NCBI RefSeq assembly: GCF_010548305.1 | Contig: NZ_JAAGLV010000013.1 | Span: forward strand, 186,001 to 250,000 | Direction: 5' to 3' | DNA length: 64,000 bases | DNA from: Streptomyces sp. SID13031 | GTDB lineage: Bacteria; Actinomycetota; Actinomycetes; Propionibacteriales; Kribbellaceae | Shown: positions 16,384-24,591 of the stretch, piece after piece | Position numbering within the stretch: position 1 is the first letter of the stretch | How the letters are laid out: the number at the start of each line of letters is the position of its first letter | Notes under the pieces: generated by a model | What the model saw: the letters and a program-made list of their open reading frames with translations, nothing else | Database searches by the model: none | What the model was told of the DNA's origin: nothing | Program-made: the position numbers and the translations under genes

Positions 16384-16494
16384 ATGACCGGGGACTTCTT
16401 GCCGCGCCGCCGCCAGGCGTCGCTTCGTACACAGTTATTGACCATCGTGCTGATCATCGCCGCCGTCGCGGGCTGCTGGTATGCGCTGACCTAA
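16384..16494 (+). CDS. Putative 36-residue single-pass membrane peptide
   Basis: This short frame has an N-terminal basic segment (LPRRRQASLRTQ) followed by one hydrophobic helix (LLTIVLIIAAVAGCWYAL). That is the classic inside-positive layout of small membrane proteins. A GAGGG purine tract lies just before the ATG. Its TAA (16492-16494) overlaps the stop of the convergent response regulator (16491-16493). No family is recognised, and conservation in relatives would be needed to call it real. Confidence 0.4.
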   Translation: MTGDFLPRRRQASLRTQLLTIVLIIAAVAGCWYALT

Positions 16495-17246
16495 CCGTCC
16501 CAGCGCACCTCTGCCTCGCCCGGGCGGACGACGCCTGCTTCGTAGGCGACGACGACCGCCTGGACGCGGCTGGACAGCCCGAGCTTGGACAGCACGCTGC
16601 TGACGTGGGTCTTCACCGTCGTCTCGCTGACGAAGAGCTTCGCGGCCAGGTCGCGGTTGGACAGGCCGCGCGCCATCCAGACCAGGATCTCGCGCTCGCG
16701 CTCGCTCAGCTGGGACAGGAGTCCGCTCCAGCGTCCCGCGGCCGCCGGCGCCGAGTCGGCCGGGTTGTTGCCGACCTGCCGCTCCAGCTCCACGCAACGC
16801 TCGAGCAGGACGCGCGTCGAGGCCGGGTCGACCAGCGAGTCGCCCCGGTGCACCGCCCGCACGGCCGACACGAGCAGATCCGGATCGGTGTCCTTGAGCA
16901 GGAAGCCCGAGGCGCCCGCCCGTACTGCGCTCAGGACGTAGGCCTCGTCGTCGAAGGTGGTCAGCACCAGGACGGCGGGCCGATCACGGCCGGACTCCTT
17001 GGCGGCCTTGGTGATCCGCTCGGTCGCCTCCAGGCCGTCCATCACCGGCATCCGGATGTCCATCAGCACGACGTCCGGGTCGTACTGCGCGATCATCCGC
17101 AGCGCCTCCTCGCCGTCGCCGGCCTGCGCCACCGTGGTCAGGTCGGGCTCGTGGTCGAGGATCATCGACAGCCCCATCCGGATCACGCCCTGGTCGTCGA
17201 CCACCAGGATCTTGATCTTCTCCGTCACCTCTGCGGCGGCAACCAT
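16491..17246 (-). CDS. NarL/LuxR-family response regulator
   Basis: This 251-residue protein has a receiver domain (about residues 10-130). The acidic pair is in ILVVDDQ, the phospho-acceptor Asp in DVVLMDIRMP, the Thr in VLVLTTFDD and the Lys in FLLKD. A LuxR-type helix-turn-helix follows (LSEREREILVWMARGLSNRD, then VSETTVKTHVSSVLSKLGL). The ATG at 17246 has GGAGAG upstream. A GTG at 17228 overlaps the kinase stop as GTGA and is an alternative start. It lies directly after the histidine kinase gene and forms its partner. Targets may include the divergent VanY carboxypeptidase gene. Confidence 0.93.
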   Translation of the reverse strand: MVAAAEVTEKIKILVVDDQGVIRMGLSMILDHEPDLTTVAQAGDGEEALRMIAQYDPDVVLMDIRMPVMDGLEATERITKAAKESGRDRPAVLVLTTFDDEAYVLSAVRAGASGFLLKDTDPDLLVSAVRAVHRGDSLVDPASTRVLLERCVELERQVGNNPADSAPAAAGRWSGLLSQLSEREREILVWMARGLSNRDLAAKLFVSETTVKTHVSSVLSKLGLSSRVQAVVVAYEAGVVRPGEAEVRWDG

Positions 17247-18562
17247 GCCTGCACTCTCCATCCACCCAGTGGTCCGGCGGCGACGGTCAGTGTGCCGCCG
17301 CTCGCGTGTGCGCGTTCGCGCATTCCGATCAGTCCGTTGCCCCGGCCGCTCTCCTGCCGCCGGGCGGTCTCCAGCGCGTTCACCGGCGGTGGCCCGCCGC
17401 TGCCGTTGTCGTCGATGGTGAGCAGCTCGCCCTGCGGTCCACTCTGCCAGCTCACATGCGCGGCAGTGGCCTTCGCGTGCACCATCACGTTCGTCAGTGC
17501 TTCTTGAATGATCCGTACCGCGGTCAGGTCCGTGGCCGACGTCATCTGCCGATTGCGGGTCGGGAGCTGCATGGTCACGTCGATCCCGACCGCCTTGAGC
17601 CGCTCGCCCATCCGCGCGACGTCGCTCAGACCTGGGACCGGAGCCATCTCGGCACCCGCACCCGGTGAGGCGTTGTTCAGTACTCGCACTGTCTCGCGCA
17701 TCGCGGTGAGCGCCTCGCGGCCGCTCGCAGCGATCCAGCGCACCGCTTCGCGGAGTGCCTCGGGCTTCTGATCGGCGACCCGGTCGGCCGCCTGGGCCCG
17801 GATCACCACCGCGCTCATGTGGTGCGAGACGACGTCGTGGAGATCGCGGGCGATCCTGGTCCGCTCGGCCGCCGCCGCGCGCTCGGCCTCGATCGTCCGG
17901 AGCCGGACCAGGGCGTTGTTGCGTTGCTCCATGACGAGCAGGCTCTTCCGCCGGCGCAGCGCGTTGGCGCCGAGCAGAACCATGCCGCAGATCAGGGCTT
18001 CGGCGAAGACGAACAGGGAGACGTCGATATAGCTGTAGAGGCTGGAGATGCTGCGGGGCAGGTTCTGGTACCGATCGCCGTAGAAGACTTCGCGCGGGCT
18101 GTTGCTGAGCACGATCGCGACCACAGCCGGCAGGCCGATCATCAGCGCCGCCAGGCTGCCCATGGTGAAGAACAGAGTGGTGAGCCGGCGTACTCCGCTC
18201 GCTGCCGCGAGATAGCCGACCACCAGCAGAGGTACCAGATGCAGCTCGGACTGCAGGGCCGCGTCGCTGATCGCGGGGGCGCGCAGGATGTCGAGCCCCA
18301 GTTGCTCGGCCAGCCCAGTCTCGGCTGACGCGTAGACCAACGGATAGAAGACCCCGACGAAGACCAGCGTCACCCACGGGATCTGCCGGACCAGCGCGAC
18401 GGTCAGCACCAGGAACACCCCGGTGACCACCGAGACGCTCGGATTCTTCGGCCGCAGCCAGCTGTCGTTGATGACCGCGAGCCCGCTGAACCAGACGACG
18501 CCGATGAGCGTGGCAAGCAGGACATCCTGCTGCCACGCCGACAGCCGACGCCAGTAACCCAT
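17225..18562 (-). CDS. NarL-type sensor histidine kinase
   Basis: This 445-residue protein has five to six membrane segments in residues 15-200. A HisKA_3 dimerisation segment follows (ERTRIARDLHDVVSHHMSAV, phospho-acceptor His in DLHD). The HATPase domain has IIQEALTNVMVHA (N-box) and the GRGNGLIGMRERA ATP-lid segment. It would autophosphorylate and pass phosphate to the response regulator it overlaps by 22 nt. No extracellular sensing domain is seen, so it may sense the membrane or cell wall. I start it at the ATG at 18562 (MGYWRRL), since a longer open frame upstream runs through the divergent promoter. Confidence 0.9.
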   Translation of the reverse strand: MGYWRRLSAWQQDVLLATLIGVVWFSGLAVINDSWLRPKNPSVSVVTGVFLVLTVALVRQIPWVTLVFVGVFYPLVYASAETGLAEQLGLDILRAPAISDAALQSELHLVPLLVVGYLAAASGVRRLTTLFFTMGSLAALMIGLPAVVAIVLSNSPREVFYGDRYQNLPRSISSLYSYIDVSLFVFAEALICGMVLLGANALRRRKSLLVMEQRNNALVRLRTIEAERAAAAERTRIARDLHDVVSHHMSAVVIRAQAADRVADQKPEALREAVRWIAASGREALTAMRETVRVLNNASPGAGAEMAPVPGLSDVARMGERLKAVGIDVTMQLPTRNRQMTSATDLTAVRIIQEALTNVMVHAKATAAHVSWQSGPQGELLTIDDNGSGGPPPVNALETARRQESGRGNGLIGMRERAHASGGTLTVAAGPLGGWRVQAWLPPQR

Positions 18563-18648
18563 CACCTTGCAGAGCGTAGTCGCGTATGACAATCTGCGGC
18601 TCCTGCGCCCGAAGGGGCGGTTTCTCCAACTTTTGGATGAGACCCGGC

Positions 18649-18673
18649 GTCGGACCCCATACCCAGGTCCGAC
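18649..18673. promoter_or_regulatory. GTCGGACC-N9-GGTCCGAC inverted repeat
   Basis: The 8-bp arms at 18649-18656 and 18666-18673 match perfectly. The site lies in the 179-bp divergent gap between the histidine kinase gene and the VanY gene. A dimeric regulator such as the neighbouring response regulator could bind here. The assignment is positional. Confidence 0.4.
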
Positions 18674-18741
18674 TTCCGGCTGCCAGAGACGGTCCCTGGG
18701 ACCGATGTGGCGAACCCCGCCGAACCGAGAGGCTGTACCCC

Positions 18742-19449
18742 ATGACCAACGACCTGCCGCCGCGTCGCCCGTTCTCGGTGCGTGCCCGGTTGCTGTCCGT
18801 GACAGGCGTGGTCGTGGTCGCCTCACTGGTGATCTGGCATGCGCAGGTGATCGACCTGTTCTCGCCCGACTCGGCCGCCGACAAGCAGCCGGTGGTCGCG
18901 GGCGGCCCCAACGGGTCGCCGCCGCCGGTTCAGCAGAGGATCCCGGTCAAGAAGACCGCAGCACCGTCGAAGACGCCGACCACGCCTGCCAAGCCCAAGA
19001 AGACGCCGTCGCCCAAGGCCACCAAGTCCACTCGCGCAGACGAGAAGACGCAGTACTCGGAGGAGAGCATCGAGGCGCTGTCCCCGAAGCTGCGGAGCCG
19101 GCTGAAGAAGGCGATGGCCGCCGCGAAGGCGGCCGGCGTCCCGATCCGGATCAACTCCGGCCGCCGCAGCAAGGCCAAGCAGGCGCGGCTGCTGAAGGAA
19201 GCCATCCAGAAGTACGGCTCCTACGAGGAGGCGACGCGCTGGGTGCTGCCGCCGGAGAAGTCGATGCACGTACAGGGCAAGGCCGTCGACATCGCACCCC
19301 AGGCGGCGATGGCCTGGCTGGGCAAGAACGGCTGGAAGTACGGGATCTGCCGCCGCTACGACAACGAGCCCTGGCACTTCGAGGCGCTCACCGCACCGGG
19401 CACGAAGTGCCCCCCGATCGAAACCAACGCGGTCGCCGAGCGCGGCTGA
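18742..19449 (+). CDS. VanY-family D-alanyl-D-alanine carboxypeptidase (M15B)
   Basis: This 235-residue protein has one membrane anchor (about residues 18-34). A Lys/Pro/Thr-rich linker follows (about 55-98), then an M15B peptidase domain. The zinc ligands are His176 and Asp183 in SMHVQGKAVDI and His212 in EPWHFE. It would trim the terminal D-Ala from peptidoglycan stem peptides outside the membrane. It is divergent from a two-component system whose targets may include it, an arrangement also seen in glycopeptide-response loci. However, no vanHAX genes are present, so ordinary wall maintenance is more likely. Confidence 0.9.
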   Translation: MTNDLPPRRPFSVRARLLSVTGVVVVASLVIWHAQVIDLFSPDSAADKQPVVAGGPNGSPPPVQQRIPVKKTAAPSKTPTTPAKPKKTPSPKATKSTRADEKTQYSEESIEALSPKLRSRLKKAMAAAKAAGVPIRINSGRRSKAKQARLLKEAIQKYGSYEEATRWVLPPEKSMHVQGKAVDIAPQAAMAWLGKNGWKYGICRRYDNEPWHFEALTAPGTKCPPIETNAVAERG

Positions 19450-19476
19450 CCAACCACCGAATCAGGAGCGCAACTG

Positions 19477-19857
19477 ATGACGATGACATATGCCCAGCCG
19501 ATCACCCGTCGAGCCACCCGCGGCCGCCACACCGTACCGGCGCTGTGGCGCCAGGTGGTGCGGGGTGCCGCGCAGGTCGAGCAGGCCACGCAGGTCGAGC
19601 CGGACCGGTCGGCGCACACCCAGCTGGAGATCTACGAGGGTGTGCTGACCGCGTTCGAGCGGCGGACCGAGGTGGTGCGGACGATCGAGGGAGCCTCCGA
19701 CCGGCTGACCGCCGTGTTCCGGATCCGCCAGTTGCTCGGCGTCAGCCAGCTGCAGGCGAGCGCGATCCTCGAGCTGCAGGCGCAGGGCTTCAGCATCGCG
19801 TCGCGTGACCGGGTCGCGCACCGCGCCACCGAGCTACGGGCGGCGTTGGCCCGCTAA
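19477..19857 (+). CDS. Small protein resembling the DNA gyrase A tower/coiled-coil segment
   Basis: This 126-residue protein has a basic, disordered N-terminal 50 residues. A segment follows that resembles the coiled-coil/tower region of GyrA/ParC. RRTEVVRTIEGASDRLTAVF, then RIRQLLGVSQLQASAILELQ, parallels the gyrase pattern in which a helix, LxxLLxIxExQAxAILxLQ, is followed by a LxALE helix. No catalytic tyrosine domain or DNA-binding domain is present. It may bind DNA or modulate topoisomerase, but that is inference. A good AGGAG site precedes the ATG. It follows the VanY gene by 27 nt and may be co-transcribed. Confidence 0.7.
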   Translation: MTMTYAQPITRRATRGRHTVPALWRQVVRGAAQVEQATQVEPDRSAHTQLEIYEGVLTAFERRTEVVRTIEGASDRLTAVFRIRQLLGVSQLQASAILELQAQGFSIASRDRVAHRATELRAALAR

Positions 19858-19897
19858 GACTTTTCTCCCAGGTAATCCGCAACGAAATCACTGAAAG

Positions 19898-19997
19898 GAG
19901 GGGGTTGTGCCACCGGCCACGGCCGGCCAGGTACGGGCGCTGCTGAGGGGCCCCGCCCACACCTGGCCGGCCGCGAACCGTTACGGCACAACCCCTC
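19898..19997. terminator. Multi-armed inverted-repeat structure between convergent genes
   Basis: An outer stem pairs GAGGGGGTTGTGCC (19898-19911) with GGCACAACCCCTC (19985-19997). An inner stem pairs GGCCGGCCAGGT (19921-19932) with ACCTGGCCGGCC (19961-19972). A GGGGCCCC core lies between. It sits between the gyrase-tower-like gene (ends 19857) and the convergent gene ending at 20089. It probably terminates both. Confidence 0.5.
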
Positions 19998-20088
19998 GCC
20001 CTACTCCCCTCCACCCCGAGCGAACCGTCGTGGCGGCCCCGCTTTGCTCTCTCCACCCCCGAGCGAAGCGAGCGGGTGTTCCTGGGGT

Positions 20089-20475
20089 TCAGCCGTTGAG
20101 GAGGGCCAGGAGGGCTTCGGCGTAGGCCTGTTCGGCGTCGTCGGAGGGGTAGCGGCCGTCGGTGAGGACGACGGCGTAGCCGCCGGGGACCGCTTCGAGG
20201 CGCTGGAAGTGGGGGCCGAGCAGCTTGCGCAGCTGCTCCTCGCGCGGCAACCAGATCACTTCGCGCTGCTCGATGCTGTCGAGGGCCCACTCGGTCGTCC
20301 CGTTGAAGCCGATCACCTTGCCGCCGGGGTAGTCGTGCACCTCGACGGTCATGTCGCTGACGACGAACACGTCGTCGTCCATCTCCCGGTCCGGTACGAA
20401 GAACCGGTCACCGGCCGCGGGCACCCACATCGCCCCGGCCTTCCGCAACCGCCGCGCCTGCTCAACCGTGATCAC
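20089..20475 (-). CDS. Conserved actinobacterial protein of unknown function
   Basis: This 128-residue soluble protein contains PAAGDRFFVPDREMDDDVFV, then VSDMTVEVHDYPGG, VIGFNGTTEWALDSI and VIWLPREEQLRKLLG. I recognise this as a widely conserved short actinobacterial protein, sometimes mislabelled as pilus assembly CpaE. No ATPase motif is present, so that label is unsupported. The C-terminal part (GRYPSDDAEQAYAEALLALL) is helical. The gene stands alone, convergent with the preceding gene. Function unknown. Confidence 0.75.
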   Translation of the reverse strand: MITVEQARRLRKAGAMWVPAAGDRFFVPDREMDDDVFVVSDMTVEVHDYPGGKVIGFNGTTEWALDSIEQREVIWLPREEQLRKLLGPHFQRLEAVPGGYAVVLTDGRYPSDDAEQAYAEALLALLNG

Positions 20476-20614
20476 CCTTCCATCGTCCCCCCGAACGACA
20501 AACGGTCAACCTAAGAGAGCGTCTGCTGACCCCTGTCTGCTGCGTGGCACTCGGCACCTCGCCGCACCGAGCACCCGCTCGCGACTGCCTAGGACCAACA
20601 GACGGCCGCACTGT

Positions 20615-21322
20615 TCAGCTGACCGACCGCCAGTACTGCTTCTTGTCCCGGTCGCGGACGACGTGGCCGAGTTTGCCGAGCTCCAGCCGGAGCTCGCGCA
20701 GATCGGCCTTGCCCTTGTCGCCCTGGTCGAACGCCTTCGAGCGGGCCTTCAGTACTGCGTTCGCAGCAGGGGACAGCTCCGGATCGTCCTCGACCCAGCG
20801 GCGGAACTCGTGCTCGTGCGGGTCGCCGGCATCCGACCACGGGTAGCCGTGGGTGCGGAAGGCGGCCGGGATCTTCTTGGCCGCGCTGCCGCCCAGTTCG
20901 TCGTGCTTCTCCCGGGCGAGCTCGGCCGACCGGTTGTCCTGCAGCACGATCTCCTTGCCGTCCAGGAAGGCGATCGCGACCTTGTTCCGCGCGACCCGGG
21001 TAGTCCGCTGGTTCTTCAGGAACTCGACCTCGGTGTTGCCGACCGTCGTCTTGAGCGTGTCTTCCAGCGCCATCGCCGCGAGCAGCACGCCACCGATGAC
21101 GCCGAGCGCGATGCAGATCGCGGCCACCCACCAGCCATCCCACCCGGCGAGGATCTTGAGCGGCCCCTGCAGTGGCACCCACGGTTGCTCGACCGCCCAG
21201 TCGGCGATCCGGGGCAGGAAGAATCCGAGCACCAGCCCGAGCAGCGGCAGCCCGCCGTACAGGACCAGCTTGTCCACGGTCGAGTGGCCGATCACCGTCG
21301 TGGTGGAGGAACTGGTGCTCAT
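20615..21322 (-). CDS. YqeB-like membrane protein
   Basis: This 235-residue protein resembles the Bacillus YqeB family. A Ser/Thr-rich N-terminus and HSTVDKLVLYGGLPLLGLVL open a first membrane helix. A second helix spans about residues 65-90, and the rest is cytosolic (KKIPAAFRTHGYPWSDAGDP, then FRRWVEDDPELSPAANAVL). The C-terminal region is charged and helical (KADLRELRLELGKLGHVV). Its ATG overlaps the TetR stop by 4 nt, so the two genes are translationally coupled and the TetR protein may regulate this one. Function unknown. Confidence 0.75.
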   Translation of the reverse strand: MSTSSSTTTVIGHSTVDKLVLYGGLPLLGLVLGFFLPRIADWAVEQPWVPLQGPLKILAGWDGWWVAAICIALGVIGGVLLAAMALEDTLKTTVGNTEVEFLKNQRTTRVARNKVAIAFLDGKEIVLQDNRSAELAREKHDELGGSAAKKIPAAFRTHGYPWSDAGDPHEHEFRRWVEDDPELSPAANAVLKARSKAFDQGDKGKADLRELRLELGKLGHVVRDRDKKQYWRSVS

Positions 21323-21945
21323 CTCCTGCCTCCTCTGCTCTCGGTGGCCAGCCCGAACAGGGTGACCAGTTCTTCTCCGTACGCCGTCAGGTCGGCGCCC
21401 GGGTGCTCCGACCAATAGGTCAGGGCGCCGTCGATGCCCTGGGTGATCGTCATCGCGAGCACGACCGGGTCGAAATCGCGGAACTCGCCACCGGCCCGGC
21501 CGTCGCGCAGGATCGTGACCAGCTCGGCGACCGGGGCCGCGTCGCGCTCGGCGAAGACCGGCGTACCGTCGGGGCCGCGGTGGTTGACGATGATTTCGGC
21601 GACCGCGACCAGCCGGTCATGGTTGTCGCGCATATAGGCGAGCCGGGATCGGATGTACGCCGCGAGCCGGCCGGTGGCGGTCTGCTCGGCGTCCAGGAAC
21701 GGGCGCATGAACGCCGCCCAGTCGTCGTTGACCTGGGCGACGACCTGTTCGAGCAGGTCGTCCTTGTTCGCGAAGTGGTACGAGATGACGCTCTTGCTGA
21801 TCTCGGCGTGGTCCGCGATCCGGGCCAGCGAGGCCTGGCCGTAGCCGACCGTGGTGACGGTCGCGATCGCGGCCGCGATGATCTGCTGCCGTCGCGCCGC
21901 CTGGATGAACGACACTCGACCGCCCGCACCATTTTTAGACCGCAC
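21319..21945 (-). CDS. TetR/AcrR family transcriptional regulator
   Basis: This 208-residue protein has an N-terminal TetR helix-turn-helix (residues about 15-60, QQIIAAAIATVTTVGYGQAS, then LARIADHAEISKSVISYHFA). The C-terminal ligand-binding/dimer domain has MTITQGIDGALTYW. The YHFANKDDLLEQV segment is typical. It is translationally coupled to the downstream YqeB-like gene and divergent from the ornithine cyclodeaminase-like gene 120 bp away. Either could be a target. The ligand is unknown. Confidence 0.9.
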   Translation of the reverse strand: MRSKNGAGGRVSFIQAARRQQIIAAAIATVTTVGYGQASLARIADHAEISKSVISYHFANKDDLLEQVVAQVNDDWAAFMRPFLDAEQTATGRLAAYIRSRLAYMRDNHDRLVAVAEIIVNHRGPDGTPVFAERDAAPVAELVTILRDGRAGGEFRDFDPVVLAMTITQGIDGALTYWSEHPGADLTAYGEELVTLFGLATESRGGRR

Positions 21946-22063
21946 GGCCTGAATTTAGCACGGCTTTGGTCTGGCGGCCTGTTTTCGACGGGATTACGGC
22001 GCACACTGACCGTTCTTCGGTCGTTCCGGGGCCGGGTCAGGGGTGGCTGGCACGATGCTTGGC

Positions 22064-23077
22064 ATGGCTGATGGCATCTGGCTCCGCTTCCTGTCCGGTC
22101 CCGAGATCGACTCGCTCGGGCTGACCCGGCTCGAGATCGTCGACGCCGTCGAGGCGGCCGTGCGGGATCACGGCGAGGGGGAGACGAGCTTCGAACCGCG
22201 AGTGCACCTGATCCCGGACAACGGCGGGGTCGGGCACTTCAACATCCTGCGCGGGCACCTCAACCGGCTCGGCGAGCACGGGATCAGCGGGGTGAAGGTG
22301 GTCGGCGACTTCGTCCCGAACTACCAGGTCGGGCTGCCGAGCGAGCTGGCGATGGCGACGCTGTTCGACCCGACGACCGGCGTACCGCTGGCGGTGCTCG
22401 ACGCGACGATGATCACCGCGGCCCGGACCGGCGCGATGACGACGGTCGGCGCGCGGTACCTGGCCCGGCCGGACAGCAAGGTGCTCGCGCACGCCGGCGC
22501 CCGCGGTACGGCGTGGTGGAACATCACCATGCTCGACGACCTCTTCGACCTGGACGAGATCCGGGTGACGTCGAGGCGGCCGGAGTCGCGGGAGAAGTTC
22601 GCGGCGGAGTTGTCGGCCGAGCTGTCCACGCCGGTGCGGGTCTTCGCGACCGCGGAGGAGGCGTTCGACGGCGCCGACGTGATCGTCGAGGCGACGCGGT
22701 TGACGGAGCCGGAGCCGTTGTTGCGCACGGCCGCGGTACGACCCGGTGCCTTCGTCGTCCCGTACGGCACGGTCAGTGCGGTCGAGCTCGATCTGCTCGA
22801 CGTGATGGACAAGGTCGTTGTGGACGACTGGCGTGAGGCCCAATCCGGCCGCTTCGGCTCGCTGCGCCGCCACGTCGATACCGGACGCCTCTCACCGGAA
22901 ACCCTGTACGCCGAACTGGGCCAGATCGTCGCCGGCCAGAAACCCGGTCGCGAATCCGCCACCGAACGCAACCTCTTCTGGCACCGAGGCCTGTCCCTGC
23001 TGGACGTAGCCATCGCCCACCTGATCCTCCGCCGAGCCGAGACGGCCGACGTCGGCACGATGCTCAGGTTCCACTGA
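22064..23077 (+). CDS. Ornithine cyclodeaminase/mu-crystallin family protein
   Basis: This 337-residue protein matches the OCD/mu-crystallin family. An N-terminal substrate region (VHLIPDNGGVGHFNILRGHL, then GVKVVGDFVPNY) precedes a central Rossmann domain beginning ITAARTGAMTTVGARYLARP. Members are NAD(P)-dependent and convert ornithine to proline, reduce imines, or make alanine or diaminopropionate derivatives. The dinucleotide loop reads AHAGARGTAW, not the usual GxGxQ, so cofactor binding may be altered. ATG at 22064 is preferred, with ATG at 22055 and GTG at 22043 in the same frame. It is followed 1 nt later by the HAL-fold gene, so the two act together. No specific substrate can be assigned. 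Confidence 0.85.
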   Translation: MADGIWLRFLSGPEIDSLGLTRLEIVDAVEAAVRDHGEGETSFEPRVHLIPDNGGVGHFNILRGHLNRLGEHGISGVKVVGDFVPNYQVGLPSELAMATLFDPTTGVPLAVLDATMITAARTGAMTTVGARYLARPDSKVLAHAGARGTAWWNITMLDDLFDLDEIRVTSRRPESREKFAAELSAELSTPVRVFATAEEAFDGADVIVEATRLTEPEPLLRTAAVRPGAFVVPYGTVSAVELDLLDVMDKVVVDDWREAQSGRFGSLRRHVDTGRLSPETLYAELGQIVAGQKPGRESATERNLFWHRGLSLLDVAIAHLILRRAETADVGTMLRFH

Positions 23078-23078
23078 C

Positions 23079-24510
23079 ATGCTCATCAACGACGCCACCG
23101 ACCTGGGCCCCAGGCAACTGACCGACCCCGAGCCGCTCGAACTCTCTCGCGAGCTACTGGACCGCCTAAACACCACCCGGCAAGCAGTCCTATCAGCCCT
23201 GACCACCGGCGATCCCGTCTACGGCGTGAACACCGGCATGGGCGCCATGAGCAATGTCCGCCTGACCGAGCCCGAACAACGCATCCACCAACACAACTTG
23301 TTGCTGGCCCGCGCAGCAGGCGGCGAACCGTGGCTACCAGCACTAGAAGCCCGAGCTGTACTAGTAGCCCGCCTGAAAACCTTCCTCTCCGGCGACGCAG
23401 CCGTCTCCCCCGAGCTGTGCCTGCAATTGGTCGCCCTACTCAACAGCGGCCTGACCCCCGCAATCCCCACACGCGGCGCCGGCTCAGCCGGCGAGATAAT
23501 CCCCCTAGCCCACGCTTTCGGCCCACTCATAGGCATCGGCTCCTACCTGGTCCCACCCGCCTCCACCTCCGCGCCCGCGGTGTTCGCGGCTGATGGGGTG
23601 TTGCCTGCTTTTGAACTCGGACCTAAGGAAGGGATCTCGTTGTTGGCGGGGATCCCTGGGGCGGCAGGGCGTGCCTGGCTTCAGGTTGAGGTTGTGCGGC
23701 GGTTGGCTGACAACTTGGGTTTGATTGCGGCGGGGGCGATTGCGGTGGTGGGGGCTAGGCGGGATCCGTACAACCCCTTGTGTGGAAGGGGGGGATGAGT
23801 TGCTGACGGAGGAGTTGGAGAGGATTCTTCGGCTGGCTGGGCCGGAATCAGAGCCGCGCTCGTTGCAGGCGCCTGTTTCGTTTCGGGTGGTTGGGCAGGT
23901 GGTCTCGCATGTCCGGCGGTCGGTGGCTCGGTTGGATGAGGCTGTTCAGCGTGCGTTGAATGGAGTGATGGACTCTCCCGCCTTTCTTGAGGGTGAGTTC
24001 GCTGGTACCGCGGGTTTTCACGGCATCGATCTGGCTGCGCATTGCGATCAGCTTGTGGCCGCGTTGGCCCATGCGGCGGAGGTGTCGACCGCGCGGATCC
24101 ATCGGTTGCTCGATCCCGCCGTCACCGGGTTGCCTGCGCAGTTGGCGGCTGAGCCGGGACCGCAAGCCGGGTTGGTGACCGTGCACAAGAGAGCCGTTGC
24201 CACTAGCCACTACCTCCGGCGATTGGCGTTGCCGTCGGCAATCGGTGCGATGGAGACTTCCAACGGGCAAGAAGATGTGCAGAGCTTCAGTTGGGAAGCG
24301 GTCGGCGTACTGGTCGAGGCGGTTCGGCTGACGCGTGAGGTGGCGGCGTGTGAGCTGCTCGTGGTCCACCAGGCGTTCGCGTTGTCGAAACGCCCTGTAC
24401 CAGAAGGGCTTTCCGCCTTCTTCGGGTCGGTGGCGGACGTAGTACCGGCGATCGTCGCGGATCGTCCGTTCGGGGTGGACCTGGGCCACCTGCTCGAGCA
24501 CATGGTCTGA
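23079..24510 (+). pseudogene. HAL/PAL-fold aromatic amino acid lyase, frameshifted at a G7 run
   Basis: Two overlapping frames make one lyase-like protein of about 476 residues. The first (23079-23798) has the catalytic-Tyr loop YGVNTGMGAM, TRGAGSAGEIIPLAH in place of the MIO segment, and GPKEGISLLAG. The second frame (open from before 23725 to 24510) continues with GGDELLTEELERIL, SLQAPVSFRVVGQVV and AGFHGIDLA, the C-terminal HAL pattern. The shift lies in seven G residues at 23788-23794. Removing one G joins the frames as CGRGDELLTEELE. The MIO Ala-Ser-Gly is replaced by Ser-Ala-Gly, so the usual electrophile could not form by the standard route. This may be a real pseudogene, a phase-variable gene or a homopolymer sequencing error. 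Confidence 0.8.
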
Positions 24511-24534
24511 CTACCCGCCGGTCGGAGGCAAACC

Positions 24535-24585
24535 CTTACGTCCGAAGAACCGGAGGTACGTGTACTCCAGTTCTTCGGACGTAAG
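24535..24585. terminator. 16-bp perfect hairpin between convergent genes
   Basis: CTTACGTCCGAAGAAC (24535-24550) pairs exactly with 24570-24585. The 19-nt loop holds a smaller GGAG/CTCC stem. It sits between the HAL-like gene (stop 24510) and the alginate lyase gene (stop 24592) and can serve both strands. Confidence 0.7.
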
Positions 24586-24591
24586 CGGCTG

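Noticed and set aside
16491..18911. 806-codon frame including the response regulator
   Set aside because: The N-terminal 550 codons are antisense-like low-complexity sequence overlapping the kinase. Only the last 251 codons encode the regulator.
18742..19449. Glycopeptide resistance locus
   Set aside because: VanY and a two-component system are present, but no vanH, vanA or vanX homologue is nearby, and the kinase is NarL-type rather than VanS-type.
19907..20125. 72-codon ORF with an AGGAGG site
   Set aside because: It lies in the multi-armed hairpin and has Pro/Arg-rich low-complexity content. The AGGAGG is part of a stem.
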